From assembly GCF_031326345.1 (NCBI RefSeq), contig NZ_CP133671.1, forward strand, positions 2,790,001 to 2,854,000: a stretch of 64,000 nucleotides of DNA, written 5' to 3'. The DNA is from Aureispira sp. CCB-E. GTDB taxonomy: Bacteria; Bacteroidota; Bacteroidia; Chitinophagales; Saprospiraceae. Position 1 is the first letter of the stretch. Each line of letters opens with the position of its first letter. A program made the position numbers and the translations under genes. Below the pieces are notes generated by a model. The model worked only from the letters and a program-made list of their open reading frames with translations. It was not told where the DNA came from and did not search any database. Positions 1-9,775 of the stretch are shown here, piece after piece.

Positions 1-2
1 AC

Positions 3-458
3 AAAAAGCGTTTGTTAAAAGCAGAATTGCCCGAAAATTTTGATTTACCTGATGGTTTTTCTAAGCCTAAATTTGTACAAAAAGGAATTTTGGCGATTCA
101 AGCAATGCCTTATACCGATCATGAATCTGGGCAGAAAGCCATCCACCAATTAGAACAGTATTTGGAGCGTTATGATTGGCAACACGTTCCTATGGTTTTG
201 GTAGTGGATGATAGCGATTTTGTTACACAAACCTTGAATAATTTTCTTTGGGTGACTTTTACTCGTTCCAATCCTTCGCACGATATTCATGGTGTGCATA
301 GTTTTATAGAGCATAAACATTGGGGATGTAGAGGTGCCTTGATTATTGATGCTAGAATCAAACCGCATCATGCTCCGCCTTTGATTGTTGATGAAAAGGT
401 AAAATTGAAAGTGGATAAACTGTTCTCTAAAGGAGGGGAGCTGTATAATAAAATCTAA
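3..458 (+). CDS. UbiD-family decarboxylase, C-terminal part (partial)
   Basis: The frame is open from the left edge, so only the C-terminal ~152 residues are present. Seen: the block FLWVTFTRSNP, then HDIHGV, the phrase HWGCRGALIIDARIKPHHAPPL, and a short basic tail. This block is typical of the C-terminal domain of UbiD-type 3-polyprenyl-4-hydroxybenzoate / menaquinone-pathway decarboxylases of Bacteroidota, which use prenylated FMN to decarboxylate aromatic acids in quinone biosynthesis. The prFMN-binding core lies outside the window, so substrate and completeness cannot be judged. The first TTG inside the window (position 12) is not a believable start, because coding similarity continues upstream of it. 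Confidence 0.85.
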   Translation, partial: KKRLLKAELPENFDLPDGFSKPKFVQKGILAIQAMPYTDHESGQKAIHQLEQYLERYDWQHVPMVLVVDDSDFVTQTLNNFLWVTFTRSNPSHDIHGVHSFIEHKHWGCRGALIIDARIKPHHAPPLIVDEKVKLKVDKLFSKGGELYNKI

Positions 459-793
459 ATCACTTATTTTTAGTTTTATTTTACTCAGTCTGAAAAATAT
501 TGCAATTTGTTTTTGCAACTTGTTGTTCAATAATATTAATATTTTGTTAATGACTCCCGACTCTTTTAGGATAAGTTGTTGGAAGGGAGTTGTATTTTTA
601 GATGCAAAGTATTTATCTTTCTAAGAACTTAGAAAATGCCTGCTTTTGTAGTAATTTGCAGTTTGATGAAAGAAAGCATTAATGATTTCTAGCTTATTTT
701 TAATAACCTTATGCTAATCATAGGATTTAGCAATAAGTACTTATTAAGGAGAATATTAGAGCTATTTTCAAAACAAGATTAGGAGTAGAAAAT
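459..793. other. Gene-free stretch
   Basis: This AT-rich intergenic DNA lies between the decarboxylase end and the next lipoprotein. No convincing ORF, RNA or repeat was seen. An ACTCCC/GGGAGT pairing around 553-590 has a 26-base loop and is too weak to call a terminator. Confidence 0.5.
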
Positions 794-1456
794 ATGAAAA
801 AGGTTACTTTAATTTTAATATGTTTAGCGGGTTTCCTATATTGTTGTAATAGTAATTTGGCACATCAGGAGGTTGATGAAGATGGTGAAGTTATCATAGA
901 AGATGAGTTTACAAAAGGCGAAATTGATTTGGAAGACACCCTGCGCTTGACAGAAGGCAAAATACCAGAGAATTGGATTAAAATGCCTTTGTTGGACAAT
1001 GGTTATTATATTGCTTTTCCAAAAGAACCAACGAGGAAAGAACGAAAAAGTAGCCGAAGGATTGACTACAAACTTAAAAGAAGTAAGTACCGCTTGAGTT
1101 GTAATTTGACAGATTTATTGGAAGAACCCTCTTTTCAAGAAAATAAGCAGTATAGAGAAGAATATTATACGGCTATTGTAGATGATTTGGCAGAAGGGAT
1201 TGATGGTGTTGTAGAAGCTCAAGATTTATTTTATAGTCAAAATATCTATGAAGGAGTTCGTGCAACAATTGTGGCTGAAGACGTTCGCATTTATCTACAA
1301 TGTATTATTATAGAATCCATTTTATATACCATAAGTTTGACTTTATTTGATGACGAAAAACCTGTATATTTGCAACTTCGAGACAAGTTTTTTTACTCTT
1401 TTGGCAATGAACTGTACCGAAATAAGACCGAGCGAGATAGTAGTCAGCAAAAATGA
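794..1456 (+). CDS. Hypothetical lipoprotein
   Basis: 220 aa. The N-terminus (MKKVTLILICLAGFLYCC) is a hydrophobic signal segment followed by a lipobox-like cysteine pair at residues 17-18, so membrane anchoring is likely. The region after it (~22-50) is very acidic (EDEFTKGEIDLED), as often seen next to the lipidated cysteine in outer-membrane lipoproteins of this phylum. The rest (IAFPKEPTRKER, then RIDYKLKRSKYRLSC) is a mixed alpha/beta domain that I do not recognise. It stands alone, with ~335 bases upstream and ~270 downstream, so it is probably monocistronic. No function can be assigned. Confidence 0.75.
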   Translation: MKKVTLILICLAGFLYCCNSNLAHQEVDEDGEVIIEDEFTKGEIDLEDTLRLTEGKIPENWIKMPLLDNGYYIAFPKEPTRKERKSSRRIDYKLKRSKYRLSCNLTDLLEEPSFQENKQYREEYYTAIVDDLAEGIDGVVEAQDLFYSQNIYEGVRATIVAEDVRIYLQCIIIESILYTISLTLFDDEKPVYLQLRDKFFYSFGNELYRNKTERDSSQQK

Positions 1457-1495
1457 TGGCATGGTGCCAATGTATTCGGTTCTTTAGCAATCCTT

Positions 1496-1520
1496 GTTAG
1501 CTGTGCGGCTACTTCATGAA
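1496..1520 (+). repeat. Dispersed hairpin repeat, degenerate copy (a)
   Basis: GTTAGCTGTGCGGCTACTTC matches the left arm of the repeat defined at 12895-12955. A partly complementary stretch (GTGCGCAGTTGA) follows within 15 bases. Confidence 0.5.
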
Positions 1521-1727
1521 TGTGCGCAGTTGATGCCTATTTGTATATAAAATGTAATAAAATTTCAATTGTTGATAACCCATTAAAAAACGATTTTTAC
1601 GGAGCGGAGCAGTTTTTTACAAACAACCATATCAATCCAACCATTCCAATAAGTACACAATATTCACACATAATAAAAGTCTAAGATAGCTATAGATCTT
1701 GTATTAAAATATTCCCATTCTAAGATT

Positions 1728-3248
1728 ATGAAAATACTATCCACAACACAAACACGAGAAGCAGATGCCTATACAATAGAGCACGAACCTATTTTGTCCA
1801 TTGACTTAATGGAAAGAGCCAGTAGAACTTTCGTAGAGTGGTTTGAAGAACAATTTCCGAAAGAAAAATTTGAAATGGTCAGCGTAATTTGCGGTAAAGG
1901 CAATAATGGAGGAGATGGCTTGGCTATTGCTCGGTTATTAGAAGAAAGAGGTTATGATATCGCTATCTTTATACTAAACCTAACAGATAAAGTTACAGAG
2001 GATTTTAAAACCAACCTAGAACGTGTTCAGCAATTACAAGGACTCAATAAGTTAATTATAAAAGAAATTACCTCTGTAGAGGATATGCCTGTTTTTGGTG
2101 AAGAAGAAATTTTGATTGATGCTATTTTAGGCTCTGGATTGAGTCGTCCAATAGAAGGGGAGTTGGCTGAGATCTTGCACTTTCTGAATGAGTGCAAAAA
2201 TACCGTTGTTGCTGTGGATATTCCAACAGGGGTATTTACCGATGCACCAACTACGGGAGCATGCATCGAAGCAGATTATACCTTTGCGTTTGAATTTCCA
2301 AAGTTGGCGTTTTTGTTTCCTGAGAATTTTCATTGTGTGGGTGATTTTGTTTGCAAACCTATTGGTTTAGATCAACGTTACATTGATGCTGCGGATTCTC
2401 CATTTTATTATATAACTTCTGATATTGTTAAGAAAATATATAAAAAACGGGACAAATTTGCTCACAAAGGGGTATTTGGGCATGCTTTGTTGATCATGGG
2501 ATCATACGGTAAAATGGGGGCTGCTATTCTAGCGACACGGGCTTGTCTTCGAGCAGGAGTTGGATTGGTAACCGTACACGTACCTATCTGCGGTTATGAA
2601 GTGATGCAAACAGCTGTACCTGAGGCGATGGTGAGTTTGGATGAAGATCGTTTTATTTTTACCAAAGTATACGATTTGCCCAAGTATTCTACCATTGCGA
2701 TTGGTTGTGGCTTGAGCACTAAAAATAGAACTAGAAATGCCTTGTGTTATATGCTTAAGCATATGAATAGCCCAACTGTTTTGGACGCTGATGCGCTGAA
2801 TATATTAGGGCAAAGCCCAGATTGGTTTGAATACATTCCTAAGAATAGTATCCTAACGCCACATCCCAAGGAGTTTGAACGAATGTTTGGCAAGGCCTAT
2901 GATAACTTTGAACGCAATGAGTTACAGCGCCAAAAAGCACAAGAATTTGGGGTTTATATTATTTTGAAAGGTGCCAATACGTGTATTGCAACTCCTGAAG
3001 GCGATTGTTATTTTAATTCTACAGGAAACCCCGGTATGGGAACTGCTGGGAGTGGAGATGTATTGACGGGCATACTGGCAGGGTTGTTGGCACAAGAATA
3101 CAATCCTTTAGAAGCTTGTATACTAGGTGTGTATATTCATGGATTAGCAGGTGATATTGCCGCAGAAATAGAAAGTGAGGAAAGTTTGACCGCAGGCGAT
3201 TTGGTCAATTATTTAGGAAAAGCATTTTTAAATTTGAGAGCGTTGTAA
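1728..3248 (+). CDS. nnr: Bifunctional NAD(P)H-hydrate epimerase / ADP-dependent dehydratase
   Basis: 506 aa, the usual length of the fused enzyme. The N-terminal YjeF_N epimerase domain (~1-215) carries GNNGGDG at 58-64 and the conserved DIPTGV segment. The C-terminal carbohydrate-kinase-like dehydratase domain (~230-506) carries KGVFGHALLIMGS, VLDADALN, LTPHPKEFERM and the nucleotide-site signature NPGMGTAGSGDVLTG near residue 433. The enzyme repairs damaged NADHX and NADPHX in the cytoplasm: the N-domain interconverts epimers and the C-domain dehydrates the S form using ADP. The start ATG follows AT-rich DNA. It is convergent with holA. No defects seen. Confidence 0.95.
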   Translation: MKILSTTQTREADAYTIEHEPILSIDLMERASRTFVEWFEEQFPKEKFEMVSVICGKGNNGGDGLAIARLLEERGYDIAIFILNLTDKVTEDFKTNLERVQQLQGLNKLIIKEITSVEDMPVFGEEEILIDAILGSGLSRPIEGELAEILHFLNECKNTVVAVDIPTGVFTDAPTTGACIEADYTFAFEFPKLAFLFPENFHCVGDFVCKPIGLDQRYIDAADSPFYYITSDIVKKIYKKRDKFAHKGVFGHALLIMGSYGKMGAAILATRACLRAGVGLVTVHVPICGYEVMQTAVPEAMVSLDEDRFIFTKVYDLPKYSTIAIGCGLSTKNRTRNALCYMLKHMNSPTVLDADALNILGQSPDWFEYIPKNSILTPHPKEFERMFGKAYDNFERNELQRQKAQEFGVYIILKGANTCIATPEGDCYFNSTGNPGMGTAGSGDVLTGILAGLLAQEYNPLEACILGVYIHGLAGDIAAEIESEESLTAGDLVNYLGKAFLNLRAL

Positions 3249-3301
3249 CGAGGCTATTCCATTATTTTTTATGGAGAACTTATAACGTTAATTTCTATGA
3301 T

Positions 3302-3329
3302 TCATAAGCTCACTTTGTTGGGCTTATGA
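3302..3329. terminator. Probable bidirectional terminator hairpin
   Basis: TCATAAGCTCA pairs with TTGGGCTTATGA across a short loop (one G-T pair), in the gap between convergent nnr and holA. The T-run is modest. Confidence 0.5.
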
Positions 3330-3362
3330 GTGTTATTTATAATAATTATACAGTTTATCCGA

Positions 3363-4385
3363 CTAGCCCAAAATCTTTACAATCATTTCTCGCAGCAATT
3401 CTCCGTGAGGAATACTGACATTATTAACCCCTTTTGAGCGCAAGTCATATTCTTTTAAAGTAGTTATGATGGCTTCTATTTGGGAGCGATTGTAAGACTT
3501 TGCTGCAATTTTATAGTCTTTGACAAAAAACTTATTGGCACCAATGGCACTAGCAATTTCCCCATCAGAAGCTCGCAAAAGAGATTGACAAATATAAACT
3601 TTGCTAAAGAAGTTGTATAAAGTTGCCGTAATCATAGGCAAAGGATGATTTTTGGGATTAGCAATAAAGTACTTGACAATTAAAAAGCTTTTAAAACGAT
3701 CTCGTTTTCCTAGAGCCTGTTGTAATTCAAAAACATTAAAATCTTTACTAATACCAATGTTTCGCTGAATAATATGCTTGTCAATGGCTGTTCCTTCTGG
3801 CAAGTTGATGGTTAATTTATTCAGTTCATTTGAGATTTTTGACAAATCGGTGCCGAGATATTCTGCCAATAAATTGGTGGCGGCTGGTTTGATGGCAATG
3901 TTTTTATCTTTTAGGTAATTGTTAATCCAATTGGGCACTTGATTATCATAGAGTCGAGTAGACTCAAATACACAAACTTTGTTGGAGCCCGTCAGTGCTT
4001 TGGCGTATTTCTTTCGTTTATCTAGTTTTTTGTATTTGTGTGCCAAAACTAAAATCGTACTATCCAAAGGATTTTGAAAATAGCTTTCTAATTTATCTAT
4101 TGTTTTTAACTCTTGGGCTTCTTTGATAATAACCACTTGCTTTTCAGACATGACAGGATAACGACGGGCACTATCTAGAACCGTTTTATAGTCAATCTCT
4201 TTACCATACAAAACGGTTTGATTAAAAGCTTTAGCCGTATCATCTAAGACATTCTCTTCAATATGTTTGGTTAATTCATCAATATAAAAGCTCTCTTCTC
4301 CATGCAATAAATATATGGGGAAATATTCCTTTTTTTTGAGAGAATTAAGGACTTGCTTATAAGAGAGCGATTTTGCTTTAGCCAT
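3363..4385 (-). CDS. holA: DNA polymerase III subunit delta
   Basis: 340 aa, normal for HolA. Seen: the N-terminal block YLLHGEESFYIDELTKHIE (degenerate P-loop-like start of the AAA-like domain), KQVVIIKEAQEL and ILVLAHKYKKLDKRKK in the middle, a lid segment with LGTDLSKISNELNKL, and the C-terminal helical collar region (GISKDFNVFELQQALGKRD). The family binds the beta sliding clamp and forms the clamp-loader complex with DnaX and HolB. The start MAKAKSLSYKQVL leaves a short 5' region before the divergent-free upstream space. The upstream neighbour on the same strand is an exported esterase with its own leader, so a shared operon is doubtful. Confidence 0.9.
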   Translation of the reverse strand: MAKAKSLSYKQVLNSLKKKEYFPIYLLHGEESFYIDELTKHIEENVLDDTAKAFNQTVLYGKEIDYKTVLDSARRYPVMSEKQVVIIKEAQELKTIDKLESYFQNPLDSTILVLAHKYKKLDKRKKYAKALTGSNKVCVFESTRLYDNQVPNWINNYLKDKNIAIKPAATNLLAEYLGTDLSKISNELNKLTINLPEGTAIDKHIIQRNIGISKDFNVFELQQALGKRDRFKSFLIVKYFIANPKNHPLPMITATLYNFFSKVYICQSLLRASDGEIASAIGANKFFVKDYKIAAKSYNRSQIEAIITTLKEYDLRSKGVNNVSIPHGELLREMIVKILG

Positions 4386-4458
4386 TTATAATGCTAGGTT
4401 GATGATTGTATGAATAGAACTCCTAAAGGTACATTTTTTTGGAACCAAACCGAAGTTT

Positions 4459-6252
4459 TTAGGACTTAACTATTTTTTGAGTTGGCAAAAAATGACCATC
4501 ACTTTCTACTTGTAGAAAATAAACACCTTGAGGCAAATTAGATAAATCTGGAGTGGTTTTTATATTGACAGATGGTAAGTCTTGCTCCCAAACTAGTTGC
4601 CCCTGTACAGAATAAATACGGAGTTTATTATTGGTTGAACAAGCTTTTAGATGTATGCTTAGGGGAGCTTGTTGGTGGATTATATTAGGCTGAACTAGTA
4701 GAACACTCTCTGTGCAAGGAAGCGACTCTACAGGGAATTGGTGGAAAGAAAAAGCAGCATAGCCCATTGTGTTTTTTAACCATATCATTTGGTTATTATA
4801 AATAGGATCATCCACTAGTAAATAGCTTAACGCATCAACATTTTGATAGTCAATTGTTAGGTGAATTTTGTTTTTTTGAGAATAAACATTAGAAATATCA
4901 ATAAAAGGAATTAGTTGGTTATTTTTATAAAATTCAAATTGTTGCTCAATCCCATCAGGCAAGGTGGCAATGTCTTGATCAAATTCTAGAATGAGTTCTT
5001 CATAAGCGTAATAAGCACGCATAATATTAGGAGAAGTAATACAATTGTTATTAGAATAAAAATCACGTCCAATAACTTGGAACAAACGCTCTGCTAATGT
5101 ATTGTAAGCTTCTTTTGAAAAATGGCATTCTGAATAAGGGTCGTAAAGTGGAGAAGAACGTTCTCCAATACCACATGCTGTAATGGGAATAATTTCTGAA
5201 AAGCTATGAGAAGGACGTTGGATGCTTCGTTGTTGTTCTCGAACAATTTGACCATACCCATGGTGGTTACATCCCGTATGAATTTGGATAACATATACTT
5301 TGGAGAAGTTGCCCCAGTATTTTTCCCAATGATCAATCAGAAAATTTAGGCTATCAGCATAGGTGGCAGCTTTGTTATAAGAGTTTTCGCTCTCTCCTTG
5401 ATACCAAATAACGCCTTTGATTTTTCCTTTAAGATTTGCTTGTTGGATTCTGTAATTTAACGAACCAAAGAGTGTGTGCAGATCGTAAGGATCATTGTTT
5501 TGACTATAATAAAGTTGGTGCTGACTGATGTAAGAACCTCCATAAGAGCCATTGATAAAACAAGTCGGCATTTGATATTTTTCTTGTAATAAATATTGGA
5601 GCTTTAGCCCCCACAAACCAACAAATCCTGTCAAAGAGCCTGAGGCTTTTGCAGGTTGCCAGTGATTGTTATTAGGATTATAATTGGTTAAATGACCATT
5701 AATGCCATAATATTCAGGCATATTGCCAAGAGATTTGCTAAAAATGTGACTGGAATCTCTAGGATAAGTTTGGTACAAGCTATCTTGCTCAATTCCTGCT
5801 TGGGGCAAGCCAACCATGATTCCCATGCCATTAGATTGACCGCTAATGATATAAGCATCTCCACAGACCACATTTTGGGCAAGTTGTTCTTGCCGAAAAA
5901 CGATTTGACTTCGTTTAAGGCGTAGTTGGAAAGAGTAGAGGTACATGCCCGCTTCAATGATGGGGGCAAAATGGAAGGTATCTGTTGTATTTTGACTATA
6001 TATGGAGTCTTTAAAACTACCATCTAAAAAACGTTTGCGAACAATCAACTCTACTTGGTCTATGGAATAGTTGGTAACAGTACCTTTGAGAATAACCATT
6101 GCTTGATTTTTTTCATTTCTTGGATACAATTGATGCGATTGAGGATACAATCGAATGCCATTATGATCCTTGAAATACAAGACTTGACCAATAAGCGTGT
6201 GAAAGGTGCTAAAAAAAATAATAATACAATAAACAATTTTTAAGAATGGCAT
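4459..6252 (-). CDS. Sialate O-acetylesterase-like exported protein with T9SS sorting domain
   Basis: 597 aa. A signal peptide is visible at 1-22. The SGNH/SASA hydrolase core starts with the nucleophile motif GQSN at 138-141 and continues with GSYGGSYIS and VIWYQGESEN, which fits carbohydrate esterase families that remove acetyl groups from sialic acid or other glycans. Before it lies a beta-sandwich region (~25-125). The last ~80 residues form a type A T9SS C-terminal domain (LRIYSVQGQLVWEQDL, LPQGVYFLQVE, QKIVKS), so export through the outer membrane and surface attachment or release are expected. The substrate cannot be told from sequence. No polysaccharide-utilisation genes lie nearby. 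Confidence 0.8.
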   Translation of the reverse strand: MPFLKIVYCIIIFFSTFHTLIGQVLYFKDHNGIRLYPQSHQLYPRNEKNQAMVILKGTVTNYSIDQVELIVRKRFLDGSFKDSIYSQNTTDTFHFAPIIEAGMYLYSFQLRLKRSQIVFRQEQLAQNVVCGDAYIISGQSNGMGIMVGLPQAGIEQDSLYQTYPRDSSHIFSKSLGNMPEYYGINGHLTNYNPNNNHWQPAKASGSLTGFVGLWGLKLQYLLQEKYQMPTCFINGSYGGSYISQHQLYYSQNNDPYDLHTLFGSLNYRIQQANLKGKIKGVIWYQGESENSYNKAATYADSLNFLIDHWEKYWGNFSKVYVIQIHTGCNHHGYGQIVREQQRSIQRPSHSFSEIIPITACGIGERSSPLYDPYSECHFSKEAYNTLAERLFQVIGRDFYSNNNCITSPNIMRAYYAYEELILEFDQDIATLPDGIEQQFEFYKNNQLIPFIDISNVYSQKNKIHLTIDYQNVDALSYLLVDDPIYNNQMIWLKNTMGYAAFSFHQFPVESLPCTESVLLVQPNIIHQQAPLSIHLKACSTNNKLRIYSVQGQLVWEQDLPSVNIKTTPDLSNLPQGVYFLQVESDGHFLPTQKIVKS

Positions 6253-6491
6253 TGATGATAATTTATTTTACACACTAGTTTAGATACATTTAGAGCTTCA
6301 AAAATAAATATTTTAATAAAACTATGCTATTTTGCTTCTGTATAACTTGGAGAGAAGCAGGCTGTTCGGATTAGAATATAATGGTCTAAAGATAGTAGCT
6401 TGTATTTTAGGAGAAAAGTTAATAGATCAATTCAACTGCCAAACTATCAAATATTCTTAAATAAGAAGCTTACAAAATAAGAACGTATACT

Positions 6492-9400
6492 ATGCACTAT
6501 CTAACGTTTGTTGGTACTATTTTGCTACTAACAACTTACAATTTTAACAGAATACAAGCCCAACAATCATTTCCAAGCAAAGTAGATTCTACTTTGTATG
6601 ACACGCTTCAATGGCGCAATATAGGACCTTTTAGAGGAGGCCGTTCTTGTGCTGTGACAGGTGTAGAAGGGAAACGAAATTTGTTTTATTTTGGTGCCGC
6701 TGGAGGAGGCGTGTGGAAAACAAAAGATGGGGGAAGAAGTTGGAGTAATATCTCAGATGGCTTTTTTGGTGGTTCAATAGGGGCAATAGAAGTCAGTAAG
6801 TCAGATAACAATGTTATTTATGTAGGTGGTGGAGAACGAACGGTTCGAGGCAATGTATCAATGGGCTATGGAATATGGAAAAGTGAGGATGCTGGTAAGA
6901 CGTGGGTATCCAAGGGCTTGAAAAAATCGCGTCATATTGCTCGAGTTCGAGTACATCCAACGAACCACGACATTGTTTATGCTGCCTCAATGGGAAACCT
7001 GTTTAAGCCCAATGCAGAGCGTGGTATTTTTAAAAGTACAGATGGAGGCGATAGTTGGCAAAAAGTTTTGTTTGTTAATAATGAAGTAGGTGCTGTAGAT
7101 TTGGTCATTGACCCTACCAACCCAAGGATTTTATATGCAACAACTTGGCGCATTAGTCGTACACCGTATAGTTTGTCTAGTGGAGGGCAAGGGTGTGGTA
7201 TTTGGAAAAGTACAGATGGTGGTGAAACATGGAATGATATTACTAAGAGTAAAGGACTACCAACAGATACACTGGGCATTATTGGCATTACAGTTTCTCC
7301 TGCAAACCCAGACCGTGTTTGGGCAATTATAGAATCTAAAACAGGGGGGCTATTCCGTTCTGATAATGCAGGAGAAACGTGGAAAAAAGTTAATGACAGT
7401 AGAAAACTAAGACAAAGAGCTTGGTACTATAGTGTTATTCAAGCTGATCCTAAGGATGAAAACGTAGTTTATGTCTTGAATGTGCGTTACCATCGTTCCG
7501 AAGATGGTGGAAAAACGTTTCAACAGTTTAGTGCTGGTCATGTCGATCACCATGATTTGTGGATTGATCCTCAAGATCCCGAGCGTATGATTATAGGTGA
7601 CGATGGTGGTGCTCAAGTTACTTACGATAGGGGAGCTACATGGTCAACCTACCACAACCAACCCACGGCTCAGTTTTATCGAGTGACGACAGACAATCAT
7701 TTTCCATATCGAATTTATGCTGCACAACAAGATAATAGCACCATTCGCATTCCACATCGTACCAAAGGGTGGGGAATCACAGAAAAAGATTGGGAAAGTA
7801 CCGCAGGTTGCGAGTGTGGGCATATTGCCGTTGATCCTTTGGATCCAGAGATTGTATATGGTGGTTGTTATGATGGCTATTTGCAGCGAAAAAATCATAG
7901 AAACGATCAATCAAGAGCCATTAATGTTTGGCCAGATAATCCTATGGGACATGGTGCAGAAGCAATGAAATATCGTTTTCAATGGAATTTTCCATTGTTT
8001 TTTAGTCCACACGATCCCAAAAAACTTTATACGGCTTCCAATCACTTGCATGTTACTTATAATGAGGGACAATCTTGGACAACGATTAGCCCTGATTTGA
8101 CAACGAATGATTCTTCTAAGCAGGTTTCTTCGGGTGGACCTATCACACAAGACAATACTTCTGTGGAGTATTACTGTACTATTTTTGCGGCTTGCGAATC
8201 TCCTAGAGTGAAAGATTTGTTGTGGACGGGATCTGATGATGGCTTAATTCATATTTCGCAAGATGGGGGAAAGAATTGGGACAATGTAACTCCAAAAAAA
8301 ATGCCTAAATGGATGCAGATCAATAGTATTGAAGCAGACCCATTTAATGATGGTGGTTTGTATGTGGCTGGAACTCGTTATAAAATGGGAGATTTTAAGC
8401 CTTATTTGTATTATACGAAAAATTATGGTGCTGATTGGATAGAGATTACCAAAGGAATTTCTAAAGAACATTTTACCAGAGTGATACGCGCTGATCCCAA
8501 CCAAGAAGGATTGCTTTATACAGGAACAGAAAGTGGGGTGTACATATCTTATAATAATGGTCAAAATTGGCATTCTTTGCAATTGAATTTGCCAATTGTT
8601 CCAATTACAGATATGACAATTAAGAACAACGATTTAATTGTCGCAACACAAGGGCGATCAATATGGATTTTGGACGATATCAATATCTTACAACAAGCCA
8701 AAAATGAGTTGAAAGAAAAGGATTTTCATCTTTATAAACCTTCTACTATTTATAGAATGGAAGGTGGGCAAAATTGGAATGCCAAAGGTCAAGGTGTCAA
8801 TCATACCAACGGTGTTGCGCTACATTATTATTTAAATCTAGAGCCAGATTCTGTTTCGACAGAGTTGTATATTGTCAATGAGCAAGGAGATACTTGCCGT
8901 CGCTTTAGTAAAGATGCAAAGGACAAACAAGACCAAATCAAATTAACAAAAGGAGCTGGTATTTGGACTTGGAATATGAATTATAAACCAGCCAAAACAT
9001 TTCCTGGGATGATTAATTTTTGGGCATCAATGGCAGGACCAAGAGCATTGCCAGGAAATTACAAAGCAATTTTAGTTGTTGATAGTGTGGCGCAAGCAGT
9101 ACCTTTTAAAATTGTTAATGATCCTAATTCTAAGGCTACTTTGGAGGATTTGCAAGAGCAATTTGATTTTGTAGAATCTATTCGAGATAAATTGACAGAA
9201 ACGCATCAAACTATCTTAGATATTCGAGCAGTACGCCAACAACTGAACAATCTTAGTCAACGATTGAAGGTAGATAGTACGTTCAGCGATTTGATCGACT
9301 TGTCAAAGTCTATTGATTCGACGATGACTCAAATCGAAAAAACATTATATCAGACTAAAAACCAAAGCCCTCAAGATCCTCTTAATTTCCCAATTCGTCT

Positions 9401-9605
9401 AAACAACAAACTGGGACATTTAAATGCATTGTCCTACGGCGATTATCCTCCAACAGCGCAAGCGATAGCTGTCAAAGAGGAATTATTTGCTAAGATTGAT
9501 GCTCAAATACAGTTGTTTAAGAAGATAAAGGAAGAAGATATCAAGCAATTTAATACCTTATTCAGAGAGCGTATGGTAGATGTGATTTGGATTGAAGAAG
9601 AGTAG
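6492..9605 (+). CDS. Large exported Asp-box (sortilin/BNR-type) propeller protein
   Basis: 1037 aa with an N-terminal hydrophobic leader ending near QAQQ (residue ~25). About eleven Asp-box motifs (KTKDGGRSW, KSEDAGKTW, KSTDGGDSW, RSDNAGETW, SQDGGKNW, SYNNGQNW and variants) run through residues ~75-700, giving one or two beta-propellers of the VPS10/sortilin-N type. After ~740 there is a beta-rich domain with LPGNYKAILVVD and then a coiled-coil-like tail (~880-1037). The family is common in Bacteroidota and is often labelled glycosyl hydrolase, but no catalytic residues are evident, so a binding or peptidase-associated role is equally possible. No T9SS sorting domain is seen. Transcribed alone. 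Confidence 0.8.
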   Translation: MHYLTFVGTILLLTTYNFNRIQAQQSFPSKVDSTLYDTLQWRNIGPFRGGRSCAVTGVEGKRNLFYFGAAGGGVWKTKDGGRSWSNISDGFFGGSIGAIEVSKSDNNVIYVGGGERTVRGNVSMGYGIWKSEDAGKTWVSKGLKKSRHIARVRVHPTNHDIVYAASMGNLFKPNAERGIFKSTDGGDSWQKVLFVNNEVGAVDLVIDPTNPRILYATTWRISRTPYSLSSGGQGCGIWKSTDGGETWNDITKSKGLPTDTLGIIGITVSPANPDRVWAIIESKTGGLFRSDNAGETWKKVNDSRKLRQRAWYYSVIQADPKDENVVYVLNVRYHRSEDGGKTFQQFSAGHVDHHDLWIDPQDPERMIIGDDGGAQVTYDRGATWSTYHNQPTAQFYRVTTDNHFPYRIYAAQQDNSTIRIPHRTKGWGITEKDWESTAGCECGHIAVDPLDPEIVYGGCYDGYLQRKNHRNDQSRAINVWPDNPMGHGAEAMKYRFQWNFPLFFSPHDPKKLYTASNHLHVTYNEGQSWTTISPDLTTNDSSKQVSSGGPITQDNTSVEYYCTIFAACESPRVKDLLWTGSDDGLIHISQDGGKNWDNVTPKKMPKWMQINSIEADPFNDGGLYVAGTRYKMGDFKPYLYYTKNYGADWIEITKGISKEHFTRVIRADPNQEGLLYTGTESGVYISYNNGQNWHSLQLNLPIVPITDMTIKNNDLIVATQGRSIWILDDINILQQAKNELKEKDFHLYKPSTIYRMEGGQNWNAKGQGVNHTNGVALHYYLNLEPDSVSTELYIVNEQGDTCRRFSKDAKDKQDQIKLTKGAGIWTWNMNYKPAKTFPGMINFWASMAGPRALPGNYKAILVVDSVAQAVPFKIVNDPNSKATLEDLQEQFDFVESIRDKLTETHQTILDIRAVRQQLNNLSQRLKVDSTFSDLIDLSKSIDSTMTQIEKTLYQTKNQSPQDPLNFPIRLNNKLGHLNALSYGDYPPTAQAIAVKEELFAKIDAQIQLFKKIKEEDIKQFNTLFRERMVDVIWIEEE

Positions 9606-9711
9606 AAGGTATCTCAATAATTTAGGAGTAGAGGTGTTGTAAAAACATAGATTCAACTTGATGAATAACTCATCTATTATACTATAATTGATAGAGGTAC
9701 TCTATTGGTAA

Positions 9712-9749
9712 TCAACTGCGCAACACGCACGAAATACCACGAAGTAATG
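9712..9749 (-). repeat. Dispersed hairpin repeat, degenerate copy (b)
   Basis: TCAACTGCGCAACACGCAC followed by ACCACGAAGTA resembles both arms of the element at 12895-12955. It lies in the gap before the gene at 9776. Confidence 0.4.
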
Positions 9750-9775
9750 ATACTATACAACTAACTATTATAACT

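Noticed and set aside
553-590. Hairpin ACTCCC/GGGAGT after the decarboxylase
   Set aside because: Only a 6-bp stem with a 26-base loop; too weak to call a terminator.
4424-4449. TTTG and TACCTTTA boxes upstream of holA
   Set aside because: Spacing of 14 bases is too short for the Bacteroidota promoter, and the -7 box lacks the final G.
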